The notes beneath the pieces were generated by a model that was given only the letters and a program-made list of their open reading frames with translations, did not search any database and was not told the origin of the DNA. DNA of 64,000 bases from Limnohabitans sp. Jir61 (lineage in GTDB: Bacteria > Pseudomonadota > Gammaproteobacteria > Burkholderiales > Burkholderiaceae_C): contig NZ_NESD01000001.1 of the NCBI RefSeq assembly GCF_003063545.1, forward strand, positions 558,001 through 622,000, read 5' to 3'. Below are positions 18,157-25,631 of the stretch, piece after piece; position 1 is the first letter of the stretch, and each line of letters opens with the position of its first letter. The position numbers and the translations under genes were made by a program.

Positions 18157-18876
18157 ATGACTGCCTTGCCTCTCTTGTTAGTCCCCGGATTGATGTGTGA
18201 CCACACCGTGTGGGACCCACTTTTGCCTCAGCTATCGCCTGTGCATGCATGCACGGTGGTCGATCACGGTCATGCCAATTCGCTGTCGCAGATGGCGGTT
18301 CAGCTCGTGGCTGATGCACCGTCTCAGTTCTATATCGCCGGCCATTCCATGGGCGCACGCGTGGCGCTGGAGGTGTTGCGCATTGCGCCTGACCGCGTGG
18401 CAGGCGTGGCGCTTTTGGACACAGGTTATTTACCGAAGCTCGCCGGTGCCGCGGGAGAGGAAGAGGTGCGCAAGCGCATGGCGCTGTTGCAGATTGCTCA
18501 AGACCAAGGTGTTCGCGCCATGGCCCGTGAATGGGTGCAAGGCATGGTGCACCCCGATCGCTTAAAAGATGTTGAGTTGATCGAGCGCATCTTGGTCATG
18601 TTCGAGCGCAAGGATGCGACTATCTTTGCCAATCAACTCCATGCCTTGATTCACAGACCCGATGCCAACGATGTGCTGTCTGCCATTCGTGTGCCAACGC
18701 TGATCTTGTGTGGGCGACAAGACTTTTGGTCTCCGCCGTCGCAGCACGAGGCCATGCATCAACTTGCGCCGCACGCCCGTTTGGCGGTGGTTGAGGAGGC
18801 TGGTCACATGGCACCGATGGAACGGCCCGAGGCGGTGGCAGCTGAAATGCTTCGCTGGTTGGATACAGAAACCTAG
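18157..18876 (+). CDS. Alpha/beta-fold hydrolase
   Basis: A 239-residue alpha/beta hydrolase. The nucleophile elbow is GHSMG with Ser64, the acid is probably in CGRQDFWSPP, and the catalytic His is in EEAGHMAPMERPE (about residue 217). The oxyanion segment is LVPGLMCDH. The start at 18157 is preferred because the conserved fold begins a few residues later. It is divergent from the flavin hydroxylase and upstream of the GntR regulator, so it might be a C-C or ester hydrolase acting on a ring-cleavage or ester intermediate; this is inference from context. Confidence 0.87.
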   Translation: MTALPLLLVPGLMCDHTVWDPLLPQLSPVHACTVVDHGHANSLSQMAVQLVADAPSQFYIAGHSMGARVALEVLRIAPDRVAGVALLDTGYLPKLAGAAGEEEVRKRMALLQIAQDQGVRAMAREWVQGMVHPDRLKDVELIERILVMFERKDATIFANQLHALIHRPDANDVLSAIRVPTLILCGRQDFWSPPSQHEAMHQLAPHARLAVVEEAGHMAPMERPEAVAAEMLRWLDTET

Positions 18877-18901
18877 GATTTACCCTTTAAATGCCTATTT
18901 A

Positions 18902-18932
18902 TTGAGCTAAATCAAGTGTCAATGTATACAAT
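18902..18932 (+). promoter_or_regulatory. Candidate promoter and palindromic operator before gntR
   Basis: TTGAGC (18902-18907), a 17-base spacer and TATACA (18925-18930) look like a sigma-70 promoter. The -10 region lies inside the palindrome TGTATACA (18923-18930; AATGTATACAAT with one mismatched pair), a natural site for a GntR-family autorepressor. The gntR ATG at 18939 is only 8 bases beyond the -10 element, so the transcript may be leaderless. Confidence 0.5.
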
Positions 18933-18938
18933 TTTCGA

Positions 18939-19712
18939 ATGCGAACGGATTTTGTAACTGCCACTCAAGCCTCTGTCGGCGAACCTTTTGAAGAGGGTGG
19001 GTCGCAGGCTGTCAAGGTTCAGTTGAAGTTACGTGAGATGGTTTTGGCTGGCGAGTTGCAGGCCGGATCACGCATCACCGAGTTGGCGCTGGTTGAAAAG
19101 CTTGGTGTTTCCAGAACGCCCATCCGTGCCGCTTTGATCCGACTTGAACAAGAAGGGTTGCTGCAACAAATGCCCAGCGGTGGTTTTGCTGTGCGCAAGT
19201 TCTCAGAGGCCGATGTGGCCGATGCGATTGAGCTGCGGGGCACGGTGGAAGGTTTAGCCGCGCGTGTGGCAGCAGAGCGTGGCGCGTCTAGCGAAGAGCT
19301 GACCCGTGCCAATGATTGCTTGGATGGCATTGATCTTTTGTTGCAAGCGCCCGTGCTGAATGAAGAAGCGTTCTCTCGTTATGTTGATTTGAACGCCCAA
19401 TTTCACAGCTTGCTAGGCGCACTGGCCGCGTCACCCGTGATTCAGCGTGAGTTAGAGCGCGTGGGTAGTTTGCCCTTTGCCTCGCCGTCTGGTTTTGTGG
19501 GCGTGCAAGCCAATTCGCCCAAAGCCCGCGACATGCTGGTCGTGGCCCAAGACCAGCACCGGCAAGTGATGCAAGCCATTGGCCAGCGCGAAGGCGCAAG
19601 GGCTGAGGCTGTTATGCGCGAACACTCGCGCTTGGCACAAAGAAATTTACGTGAAGCGGTGCGAAGCCCGCTTCATTTGCCGGGTGCACATTTGATTTCC
19701 CCCAGTTCTTGA
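18939..19712 (+). CDS. GntR-family regulator (FadR subfamily, FCD domain)
   Basis: A 257-residue regulator. The winged helix spans about residues 25-90 (LREMVLAGELQAGSRITEL, then VEKLGVSRTPIRAALIRLEQEGLL), followed by an all-helical FCD ligand domain (AIELRGTVEGLAARVAAERG ... RYVDLNAQFHSLLGALA). FCD proteins commonly bind organic acids. Its position, immediately before the Liv-type importer and vanA, suggests it controls uptake and demethylation of an aromatic acid, like GntR-type VanR regulators. No Shine-Dalgarno is visible before the ATG, and a palindrome overlaps the presumed -10 element. Confidence 0.92.
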   Translation: MRTDFVTATQASVGEPFEEGGSQAVKVQLKLREMVLAGELQAGSRITELALVEKLGVSRTPIRAALIRLEQEGLLQQMPSGGFAVRKFSEADVADAIELRGTVEGLAARVAAERGASSEELTRANDCLDGIDLLLQAPVLNEEAFSRYVDLNAQFHSLLGALAASPVIQRELERVGSLPFASPSGFVGVQANSPKARDMLVVAQDQHRQVMQAIGQREGARAEAVMREHSRLAQRNLREAVRSPLHLPGAHLISPSS

Positions 19713-19739
19713 CGACGATTATTTCAAAGGAGACAGTTC

Positions 19740-20906
19740 ATGCAAAAACGTTTTTTCCTCAGCGCTGTAGCGCTTGCTTTGTTGGCTGCACACGCCGGCA
19801 CGGCCTTGGCTCAAGAAAAATTCAAGATCGGTTTGATCTTGCCCATGACCGGCCCTTTTGCCTCAACAGGTAAACAAATTGAAGCTGCAGCTCGCTTATA
19901 TATCGCGCAAAACGGTGACACCGTCGGTGGTAAAAAAGTGGAACTGATTGTCAAAGACGACACCAGCGCACCCGATGTGACCAAGCGCATTGCGCAAGAA
20001 CTGGTGGTGAACGAAAAGGTCAATGTGTTGGCCGGTTTTGGTTTGACGCCTCTGGCCATGGCCACGGCGCCTTTGGCCACGCAATCGAAAACACCCATGG
20101 TGGTGATGGCAGCAGCCACCTCTAGCATCACGCAGGCCTCGCCTTATGTGGTGCGCACCAGCTTCACCTTGCCTCAAGCATCGGTGGCGATGGCAGATTG
20201 GGCCCCCAACAACGGCATCAAAAAAGTGGTGACCTTGGTGTCGGACTACGGTCCTGGCATTGACGCTGAGAAGTTTTTCAAAGACCGCATGCTTTTCAAT
20301 GGCGCACAAGTGCTCGACACTTTGCGCGTACCCATGCGCAACCCAGACTTCGCCCCGTTCTTGCAAAAAGTGCGTGACTTGAAGCCAGATGCCGTGTTTG
20401 TGTTTGTGCCATCAGGCGCAGGCGCTGCACTGATGAAACAGTTTGCAGAGCGTGGCATGGACAAAGCGGGCATCAAGTTGATCGGCACGGGTGACATCAC
20501 CGATGACGATATCTTGAACAGCATGGGCGACGTTGCCAACGGCGTGGTGACTTCTCACCATTACTCAGCATCACACAATTCCCCACTCAACAAGAAGTTT
20601 GTCGCTGCGTTTGAAAAGGCCAACGCTGGCTTGCGTCCCAACTTCATGGCTGTGGGCGGCTACGACGGCATGCGCGTGATTTATGAAGCTGCCAAGGTCA
20701 CCAAAGGTGGCAACGGCGAGGCATTACTTAACGCGATGAAAGGCCAGTTGTTTGAAAGCCCACGCGGCCCCATGTTCATCGATGCGCAAACGCGTGACGT
20801 GGTGCACAACATCTACATCCGCAAAGTGGAGAAGGTGGGTGGTCAGCTCTATAACCAAGAGTTCAGCACCATCACTGACGTCAAAGACCCAGGTAAAGCC
20901 AAGTAA
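19740..20906 (+). CDS. ABC importer substrate-binding protein (LivK/HAAT family)
   Basis: A 388-residue periplasmic binding protein with a signal peptide (cleavage after ALA at residue 24). It shows the HAAT fold: FKIGLILPMTGPFASTGKQIEAAARLYI, KKVELIVKDDTSAPDVTKRIAQELV, and the hinge region around TLVSDYGPG. Members carry branched-chain amino acids, urea, amides or aromatic acids. GAAAGGAGACAG-like bases precede the start. It is the first gene of a tightly packed five-gene importer operon ending in vanA, so an aromatic acid such as vanillate is the likely ligand (inference). Confidence 0.93.
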   Translation: MQKRFFLSAVALALLAAHAGTALAQEKFKIGLILPMTGPFASTGKQIEAAARLYIAQNGDTVGGKKVELIVKDDTSAPDVTKRIAQELVVNEKVNVLAGFGLTPLAMATAPLATQSKTPMVVMAAATSSITQASPYVVRTSFTLPQASVAMADWAPNNGIKKVVTLVSDYGPGIDAEKFFKDRMLFNGAQVLDTLRVPMRNPDFAPFLQKVRDLKPDAVFVFVPSGAGAALMKQFAERGMDKAGIKLIGTGDITDDDILNSMGDVANGVVTSHHYSASHNSPLNKKFVAAFEKANAGLRPNFMAVGGYDGMRVIYEAAKVTKGGNGEALLNAMKGQLFESPRGPMFIDAQTRDVVHNIYIRKVEKVGGQLYNQEFSTITDVKDPGKAK

Positions 20907-21784
20907 TGCTCACCCTGTTGTTTGACGGGGTCGCGTACGGCATGCTGCTGTTTATTCTGGCAGTGGGTTTGTGCGTGACCATGGGGTTGATGAACTTCAT
21001 CAACCTCGCGCATGGCGCGTTTGCCATGCTGGGCGGCTATGTCACCGTGGCGCTGATGCAGCGTCATGGTGTGCCGTTCTTGGTGTGTTTGCCGTTGGCC
21101 TTCTTGGCATCGGCGGCGGTGGGCGTGGTGCTAGAGCGCACGCTATACCGACCTATGTATAAAAAAACGCACTTAGACCAAGTGCTGTTTTCAATTGGTT
21201 TGGCCTTCATGGCCGTGGCTTCGGCCGATTATTTGATGGGCTCGCAACAGCAAATCATGCAGCTGCCTGATTGGCTGCGCGGCCGCACCGAGTTGTTTGC
21301 CGACACGCCGTTTGTATTGGGCATGGGCCACTACCGTTTGTTCATCATCGCGGTGTGTGCGGCGTTGACGGTGGGATTGCAATATGTGTTGTCGGCCACG
21401 CGTTTTGGCAGCCGCTTGCGCGCCAGTGTGGACGATGCACGCGCGGCGTCGGGCTTAGGCATCAATGTGAATGTGGTGTTTGCAGCCACCTTCGCCGTGG
21501 GCTCTGGTTTGGCAGGTCTAGGTGGCGCATTGGGCGCTGAGGTGTTGGGGCTTGACCCAACCTTTCCTTTGAAATTCATGGTGTACTTTTTGATCGTGGT
21601 TGCCGTCGGTGGCACAACCTCCATCACAGGGCCATTGCTGGCAGCTTTGTTGCTGGGCATTGCCGATGTGGCGGGCAAGTACTACATCCCTAAATTGGGT
21701 GCATTCATCGTGTACGCCTTGATGATCGCGATTTTGATTTGGCGTCCGCAAGGCCTCTTTGTGCGCCAAGGAGGTAAGTCATGA
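20906..21784 (+). CDS. Branched-chain-type ABC transporter permease (LivH-like)
   Basis: A 292-residue integral membrane permease with about eight hydrophobic segments. The LivH signatures are GLMNFINLAHGAFAMLGGYV near the N-terminus and LRASVDDARAASGLGINVNVVFAATFAVGSGLAGLGGALGAEVLG, the EAA-type coupling region. Its ATG overlaps the binding-protein stop by one base (TAATG), and its end overlaps the next permease gene by four bases. Confidence 0.95.
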   Translation: MLTLLFDGVAYGMLLFILAVGLCVTMGLMNFINLAHGAFAMLGGYVTVALMQRHGVPFLVCLPLAFLASAAVGVVLERTLYRPMYKKTHLDQVLFSIGLAFMAVASADYLMGSQQQIMQLPDWLRGRTELFADTPFVLGMGHYRLFIIAVCAALTVGLQYVLSATRFGSRLRASVDDARAASGLGINVNVVFAATFAVGSGLAGLGGALGAEVLGLDPTFPLKFMVYFLIVVAVGGTTSITGPLLAALLLGIADVAGKYYIPKLGAFIVYALMIAILIWRPQGLFVRQGGKS

Positions 21785-22755
21785 ATGCGCAGACATCTTT
21801 GTTGCGTGCGGCGTGTTGGCAACCTCTAGAGCTGGTGTTTTGGGTGCTTGCGTTTGCCTCGCCTTGGGCGTTGGCACAACACTCGCTCATCATCAACGAG
21901 ATTGCCATCGTGGCTTTGTTTGCCGTCTCGCTGGACTTGGTGTTGGGCTATACCGGCATTGTGTCGCTGGGGCATGCGGCGTTTTTAGGATTTGGTGCGT
22001 ACTCGGCAGCTTTGTTTGCCAAACACATCCATCCCGATCCATTATTGGGTTTGGTGGTGGGTATGGCTGCAGCTACTTTGCTGGGCGCTGTGTGTTCGCT
22101 GTCCATCATGCGAGGCAGTGATTTGACGCGTTTGATGGTCACCTTGGGCACTGCGCTCATCTTGCTGGAATTGGCGAATAAGTTCAGCGACTTGACAGGC
22201 GGGGCTGATGGTTTGCAAGGTGTCATCATGGGGCCGTTACTGGGGCAGTTTGAGTTTGACCTGATGGGACAAACCTCAGCTTGGTATTCATTGGCTGTGC
22301 TGTTGGTGTTGTTTGTATTGGCGCGACGTTTGGTGCATGCGCCTTTGGGGGCGACGCTCAAAGCGGTGCGTGACAACCGTTTGCGTGCCATGGCCATAGG
22401 CATTCCAGTCACCGCACGGTTGGCAGTGGTCTATACCGTTGCCGCAGGCATTGCAGGTGCTGCGGGTGCTTTGATGGCGCAGACCACAGGCTTTGCGTCG
22501 CTTGATGTGTTTGCGGTGGACCGCTCTGCCGATGTCATGCTGATGTTGGCGATTGGTGGTGTGGGTTGGTTGTATGGCGGTATCGCAGGCGCTGTCGCGT
22601 TCAAGCTGATGTACGACGTGATTGCCAACATCACCCCGCAGTACTGGACGTTTTGGATGGGGCTGTTCTTGGTGGTGTTGGTGTTGGTTGGGCGCGAACG
22701 TTTGATTCGCCCATGGACTTGGTTTTCAGCTCCACGCAAAGAGGGACAGTCATGA
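21781..22755 (+). CDS. Branched-chain-type ABC transporter permease (LivM-like)
   Basis: A 324-residue permease, second half of the membrane channel. Typical LivM motifs are LVLGYTGIVSLGHAAFLGFGAYSAAL and LKAVRDNRLRAMAIGIPVTARLAVVYTVAAGIAGAAGALMAQTTG, the latter being the ATPase coupling loop. It starts within the last four bases of the livH-like gene and ends within the first four of the livG-like gene (ATGA at both ends). Confidence 0.95.
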   Translation: MNAQTSLLRAACWQPLELVFWVLAFASPWALAQHSLIINEIAIVALFAVSLDLVLGYTGIVSLGHAAFLGFGAYSAALFAKHIHPDPLLGLVVGMAAATLLGAVCSLSIMRGSDLTRLMVTLGTALILLELANKFSDLTGGADGLQGVIMGPLLGQFEFDLMGQTSAWYSLAVLLVLFVLARRLVHAPLGATLKAVRDNRLRAMAIGIPVTARLAVVYTVAAGIAGAAGALMAQTTGFASLDVFAVDRSADVMLMLAIGGVGWLYGGIAGAVAFKLMYDVIANITPQYWTFWMGLFLVVLVLVGRERLIRPWTWFSAPRKEGQS

Positions 22756-23525
22756 GCGCGGCGTCTTCCAACCACAGCGGGTATGCCTTGCAAACGCAAG
22801 GGCTGGTCAAACGTTTTGGGGGCATCACGGCCACTGATCACGTCAACCTCAACATTGCACATGGTGCGCGTCACGCGTTGATTGGTCCTAACGGTGCAGG
22901 TAAAACCACGCTCATCAACTTGATGACCGGCGTATTGCCGGTGACCGAAGGCCGAATTGTGTTGCAGGGCGAAGATATTTCGCACTTAGCTCCGCATCAA
23001 CGTGTTTCACGAGGCATGGTGCGTACGTTCCAAATCAACCAACTGTTCAACTCGCTCACGCCTTTAGAGACCTTGGCGATGGTCGTCACGCAGCACCGCG
23101 GCGAGGGCACACGTTGGTGGCAACCGCTGGGTCACAACGCGGCCATCACCGAGCGGGCTGAAGCATTATTAGAACAGTTTCACCTCACCGATGTGATGGA
23201 GCAACGTACCGAGCATCTGGCCTACGGCAAGCGCCGCTTGCTGGAGATGGCGATTGCTTTGGCTTGTGAGCCTCGGGTCTTGTTGTTGGATGAGCCTGTG
23301 GCGGGCGTGCCCGCGGGCGAGCGAGATGAGTTGCTCAACACTGTGGCAGCTTTGCCCAGCGATGTATCCATTGTGTTGATTGAGCACGACATGGATTTGG
23401 TGTTTAACTTTGCCGACCGCATCACGGTGCTGGTCAATGGTGCGGTGCTGACTGAGGGAACGCCGCAAGAAATTGCGCATGACCCCCAAGTCAAAGCCGT
23501 CTATTTAGGGACCAGCCATGACTAA
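22752..23525 (+). CDS. ABC transporter ATP-binding protein (LivG-like)
   Basis: A 257-residue ATPase. Walker A is GPNGAGKTT, Walker B is RVLLLDEPVAGVP, and the signature region is LAYGKRRLLEMAIAL, where LivG proteins usually have LSYGQQR or similar. The His switch is IEHDMDLV. I chose the ATG at 22752, four bases inside the livM-like gene, because the domain starts immediately afterwards. It energises the importer together with the LivF-like subunit. Confidence 0.95.
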   Translation: MSAASSNHSGYALQTQGLVKRFGGITATDHVNLNIAHGARHALIGPNGAGKTTLINLMTGVLPVTEGRIVLQGEDISHLAPHQRVSRGMVRTFQINQLFNSLTPLETLAMVVTQHRGEGTRWWQPLGHNAAITERAEALLEQFHLTDVMEQRTEHLAYGKRRLLEMAIALACEPRVLLLDEPVAGVPAGERDELLNTVAALPSDVSIVLIEHDMDLVFNFADRITVLVNGAVLTEGTPQEIAHDPQVKAVYLGTSHD

Positions 23526-24255
23526 AGCGACAGAACTGTTGCGCATTGAAGGTTTGAGCGCGGGCTATGGCGAAGCTGTGGTGCTGCACGATATTTCACT
23601 GCGTGTGAACGAAGGTGAAACATTGGCGTTGCTAGGCCGAAACGGCACAGGTAAAACAACGCTGATAGACACCTTGGTGGGTGTGACCACACAGCATGGT
23701 GGCACGATTCAATTGGGCGGCGCTGCCCTGCATCGCTTGGCCCCTCATGAACGCGCTGCAGCTGGCATTGGCTGGGTGCCGCAAGAGCGCAATATTTTTA
23801 AGTCACTCACCGTGCACGAAAACCTCACGGCGGTGGCACGTGGTGCGAACGACACCAAGCATCGCGCTTGGACGCCCGAGCGGGTGTATGAGTTGTTCCC
23901 ACGTTTGGCCGAACGCCAAGACAACTTGGGCACGCAGCTCTCGGGTGGTGAACAACAAATGTTGGCAGTGGGCCGCGCCTTGGTGCTTAACCCGCGTCTG
24001 CTGTTGTTGGACGAGCCACTAGAAGGCTTGGCTCCCATCATTGTGGAAGAGCTGTTGCGCGCCATTGCACGCATCACCCGCGAAGAGGGCTTGAGCGCCA
24101 TCATCGTTGAGCAACACCCGCAAGCGATTTTGAAAATCAGCCACCAAGCCGTGGTGCTTGACCATGGCGCGTTGGTGCATAGCGGCAGTGCACAAGCGCT
24201 GTTGGATCAACCCGAATTGTTGGATCGTCTGTTGGGCGTAGCCCATGTCGATTGA
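23518..24255 (+). CDS. ABC transporter ATP-binding protein (LivF-like)
   Basis: A 245-residue ATPase with Walker A GRNGTGKTT, signature LSGGEQQMLAVGRALV, Walker B RLLLLDEPLEGLAP and the switch VEQHPQAIL. It contains WVPQERNIFKSLTVHENL, typical of LivF. It overlaps the livG-like gene by eight bases and is followed 21 bases later by vanA, making uptake and catabolism parts of one transcription unit. Confidence 0.95.
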   Translation: MTKATELLRIEGLSAGYGEAVVLHDISLRVNEGETLALLGRNGTGKTTLIDTLVGVTTQHGGTIQLGGAALHRLAPHERAAAGIGWVPQERNIFKSLTVHENLTAVARGANDTKHRAWTPERVYELFPRLAERQDNLGTQLSGGEQQMLAVGRALVLNPRLLLLDEPLEGLAPIIVEELLRAIARITREEGLSAIIVEQHPQAILKISHQAVVLDHGALVHSGSAQALLDQPELLDRLLGVAHVD

Positions 24256-24276
24256 AGATTGAGAAAGTGAGTGCGT

Positions 24277-25317
24277 ATGTTCATTAAAAATGCTTGGTAC
24301 GTGGCAGCGACTGCTGCTGAAGTGCAAGACAAACCATTGGGCCGAACCATTTGCGGCGAGCCCATGGTGTTTTACCGTGGCGAAGCCAACAAGGTGGCTG
24401 CACTCGAAGACTTTTGCCCCCATCGTGGCGCGCCCTTGTCCTTGGGCAAGGTTTGTAACGGCAAGTTGGTGTGCGGCTACCACGGCTTAGAGATGGGCTG
24501 TGACGGCAAGACTGTTTCCATGCCAGGGCAACGTGTGCGCGGTTTTCCTGCTATTCGCAGCTTTGCCACTGTGGAACGCTATGGTTTTATTTGGGTGTGG
24601 CCTGGCGATGTGGCCGAGGCGGATGAATCCAAACTGCCCGTGTTTGAGTTCTTTGATAACCCCCAGTGGGCTTATGGCGGTGGGCTTTATCACATCCAAT
24701 GCAATTACAAGTTGATGATCGATAACTTGATGGATTTGACGCACGAAACCTACGTGCACTCCAACAGCATTGGGCAAAAAGAAATTGACGAAGTGCCTTG
24801 CACGACCAAGGTCGATGGCGACCACGTGGTGACCAGTCGCTTCATGGAGAACATTGAAGCACCACCGTTTTGGAAGATGGCGCTGCGTCACAACAACTTG
24901 GCTGATGATGTTCCGGTGGATCGCTGGCAAATTTGCCACTTCACACCACCCAGCCATGTGATGATTGAAGTGGGCGTGGCGCATGCAGGCAAAGGCGGCT
25001 ATGACGCACCCGACGAGAGCAAGGTGTACAGCATGGTGGTGGACTTCATCACGCCAGAGACTGAAACATCCATTCTTTATTTCTGGGGCATGGCTCGTAA
25101 GTTCCAACCTCAAAACTCTGAGCTGACAGATGCGATTCGTGAAGGCCAAGGCAAGATTTTTGCTGAGGACTTAGACATGCTGGAGCGTCAGCAACGCAAC
25201 TTGACTCGCTACCCAGACAGAGCCTTGCTGATGCTCAACATCGACGCGGGTGGTGTGCAATCACGCCGCGTCATCGAGCGACTTTTGACCCAAGAAAAAA
25301 ACGGAGTTGCCGCATGA
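24277..25317 (+). CDS. vanA: Vanillate O-demethylase oxygenase subunit
   Basis: Rieske non-haem iron oxygenase that converts vanillate to protocatechuate and formaldehyde with O2 and electrons from a reductase. The 346-residue protein aligns closely with pseudomonad VanA: MFIKNAWYVA at the start, Rieske ligands Cys47, His49, Cys66 and His69 (CPHR...CGYH), mononuclear-iron region MIDNLMDLTHETYVHSNSIG, and the C-terminal LNIDAGGVQSRRVIERLL. I prefer the ATG at 24277, which matches VanA starts, over a GTG two codons earlier. It ends in a 4-base overlap with a ferredoxin gene instead of the usual full-length vanB. Related methoxybenzoate demethylases cannot be excluded. Confidence 0.88.
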   Translation: MFIKNAWYVAATAAEVQDKPLGRTICGEPMVFYRGEANKVAALEDFCPHRGAPLSLGKVCNGKLVCGYHGLEMGCDGKTVSMPGQRVRGFPAIRSFATVERYGFIWVWPGDVAEADESKLPVFEFFDNPQWAYGGGLYHIQCNYKLMIDNLMDLTHETYVHSNSIGQKEIDEVPCTTKVDGDHVVTSRFMENIEAPPFWKMALRHNNLADDVPVDRWQICHFTPPSHVMIEVGVAHAGKGGYDAPDESKVYSMVVDFITPETETSILYFWGMARKFQPQNSELTDAIREGQGKIFAEDLDMLERQQRNLTRYPDRALLMLNIDAGGVQSRRVIERLLTQEKNGVAA

Positions 25318-25628
25318 GCGATCACATGAATGAAGGCGCATCTACCCCAGTGGGGCCAGATGGCGTATTCACGCTGGCCTTGGTGAAGTCGGGAAAGCAG
25401 CTGCAAGTACCCGCAGATCAAACCGCACTTCAAGTGCTGGAGTCTGCAGGCATTGATGTGCCCATGTCATGTGGGCAGGGCATTTGCGGCACATGCTTGA
25501 CCCGCGTTGTGGGCGGTGTGCCGGATCACCGCGATATGTATTTGAGCGGGGAAGAGCAAGACGCGAACGATCAGTTCACGCCTTGTTGTTCACGCAGCAA
25601 AAATGCGGTGTTGATGCTTGATCTTTGA
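25314..25628 (+). CDS. Stand-alone [2Fe-2S] ferredoxin resembling the C-terminal domain of VanB
   Basis: A 104-residue plant-type ferredoxin. Ligands are Cys53, Cys58, Cys61 and Cys91 (SCGQGICGTC ... PCCSRSK). The stretch AGIDVPMSCGQGICGTC and the following GVPDHRDMYLSGEEQ closely resemble the ferredoxin domain at the C-terminus of the vanillate demethylase reductase VanB. The FMN/NAD(P)H reductase domains that make up the first two thirds of VanB are absent, and there is no space for them, because the gene starts inside vanA. It probably delivers electrons to VanA, with a reductase encoded elsewhere. Confidence 0.88.
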   Translation: MSDHMNEGASTPVGPDGVFTLALVKSGKQLQVPADQTALQVLESAGIDVPMSCGQGICGTCLTRVVGGVPDHRDMYLSGEEQDANDQFTPCCSRSKNAVLMLDL

Positions 25629-25631
25629 GGC

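Noticed and set aside
18054-18157. Inverted pair TTCGTATC (18054-18061) and GATACGAA (18150-18157) flanking the divergent hydroxylase/hydrolase promoter region
   Set aside because: The half-sites are 96 bases apart and the second overlaps a start codon; eight-base matches at this distance can occur by chance, so it is not listed as a site.
22500-22540. CCGCTCTGCC in the livM-like gene as a second copy of the mutS palindromic element
   Set aside because: Only about ten bases match, with no inverted partner or central hairpin nearby.
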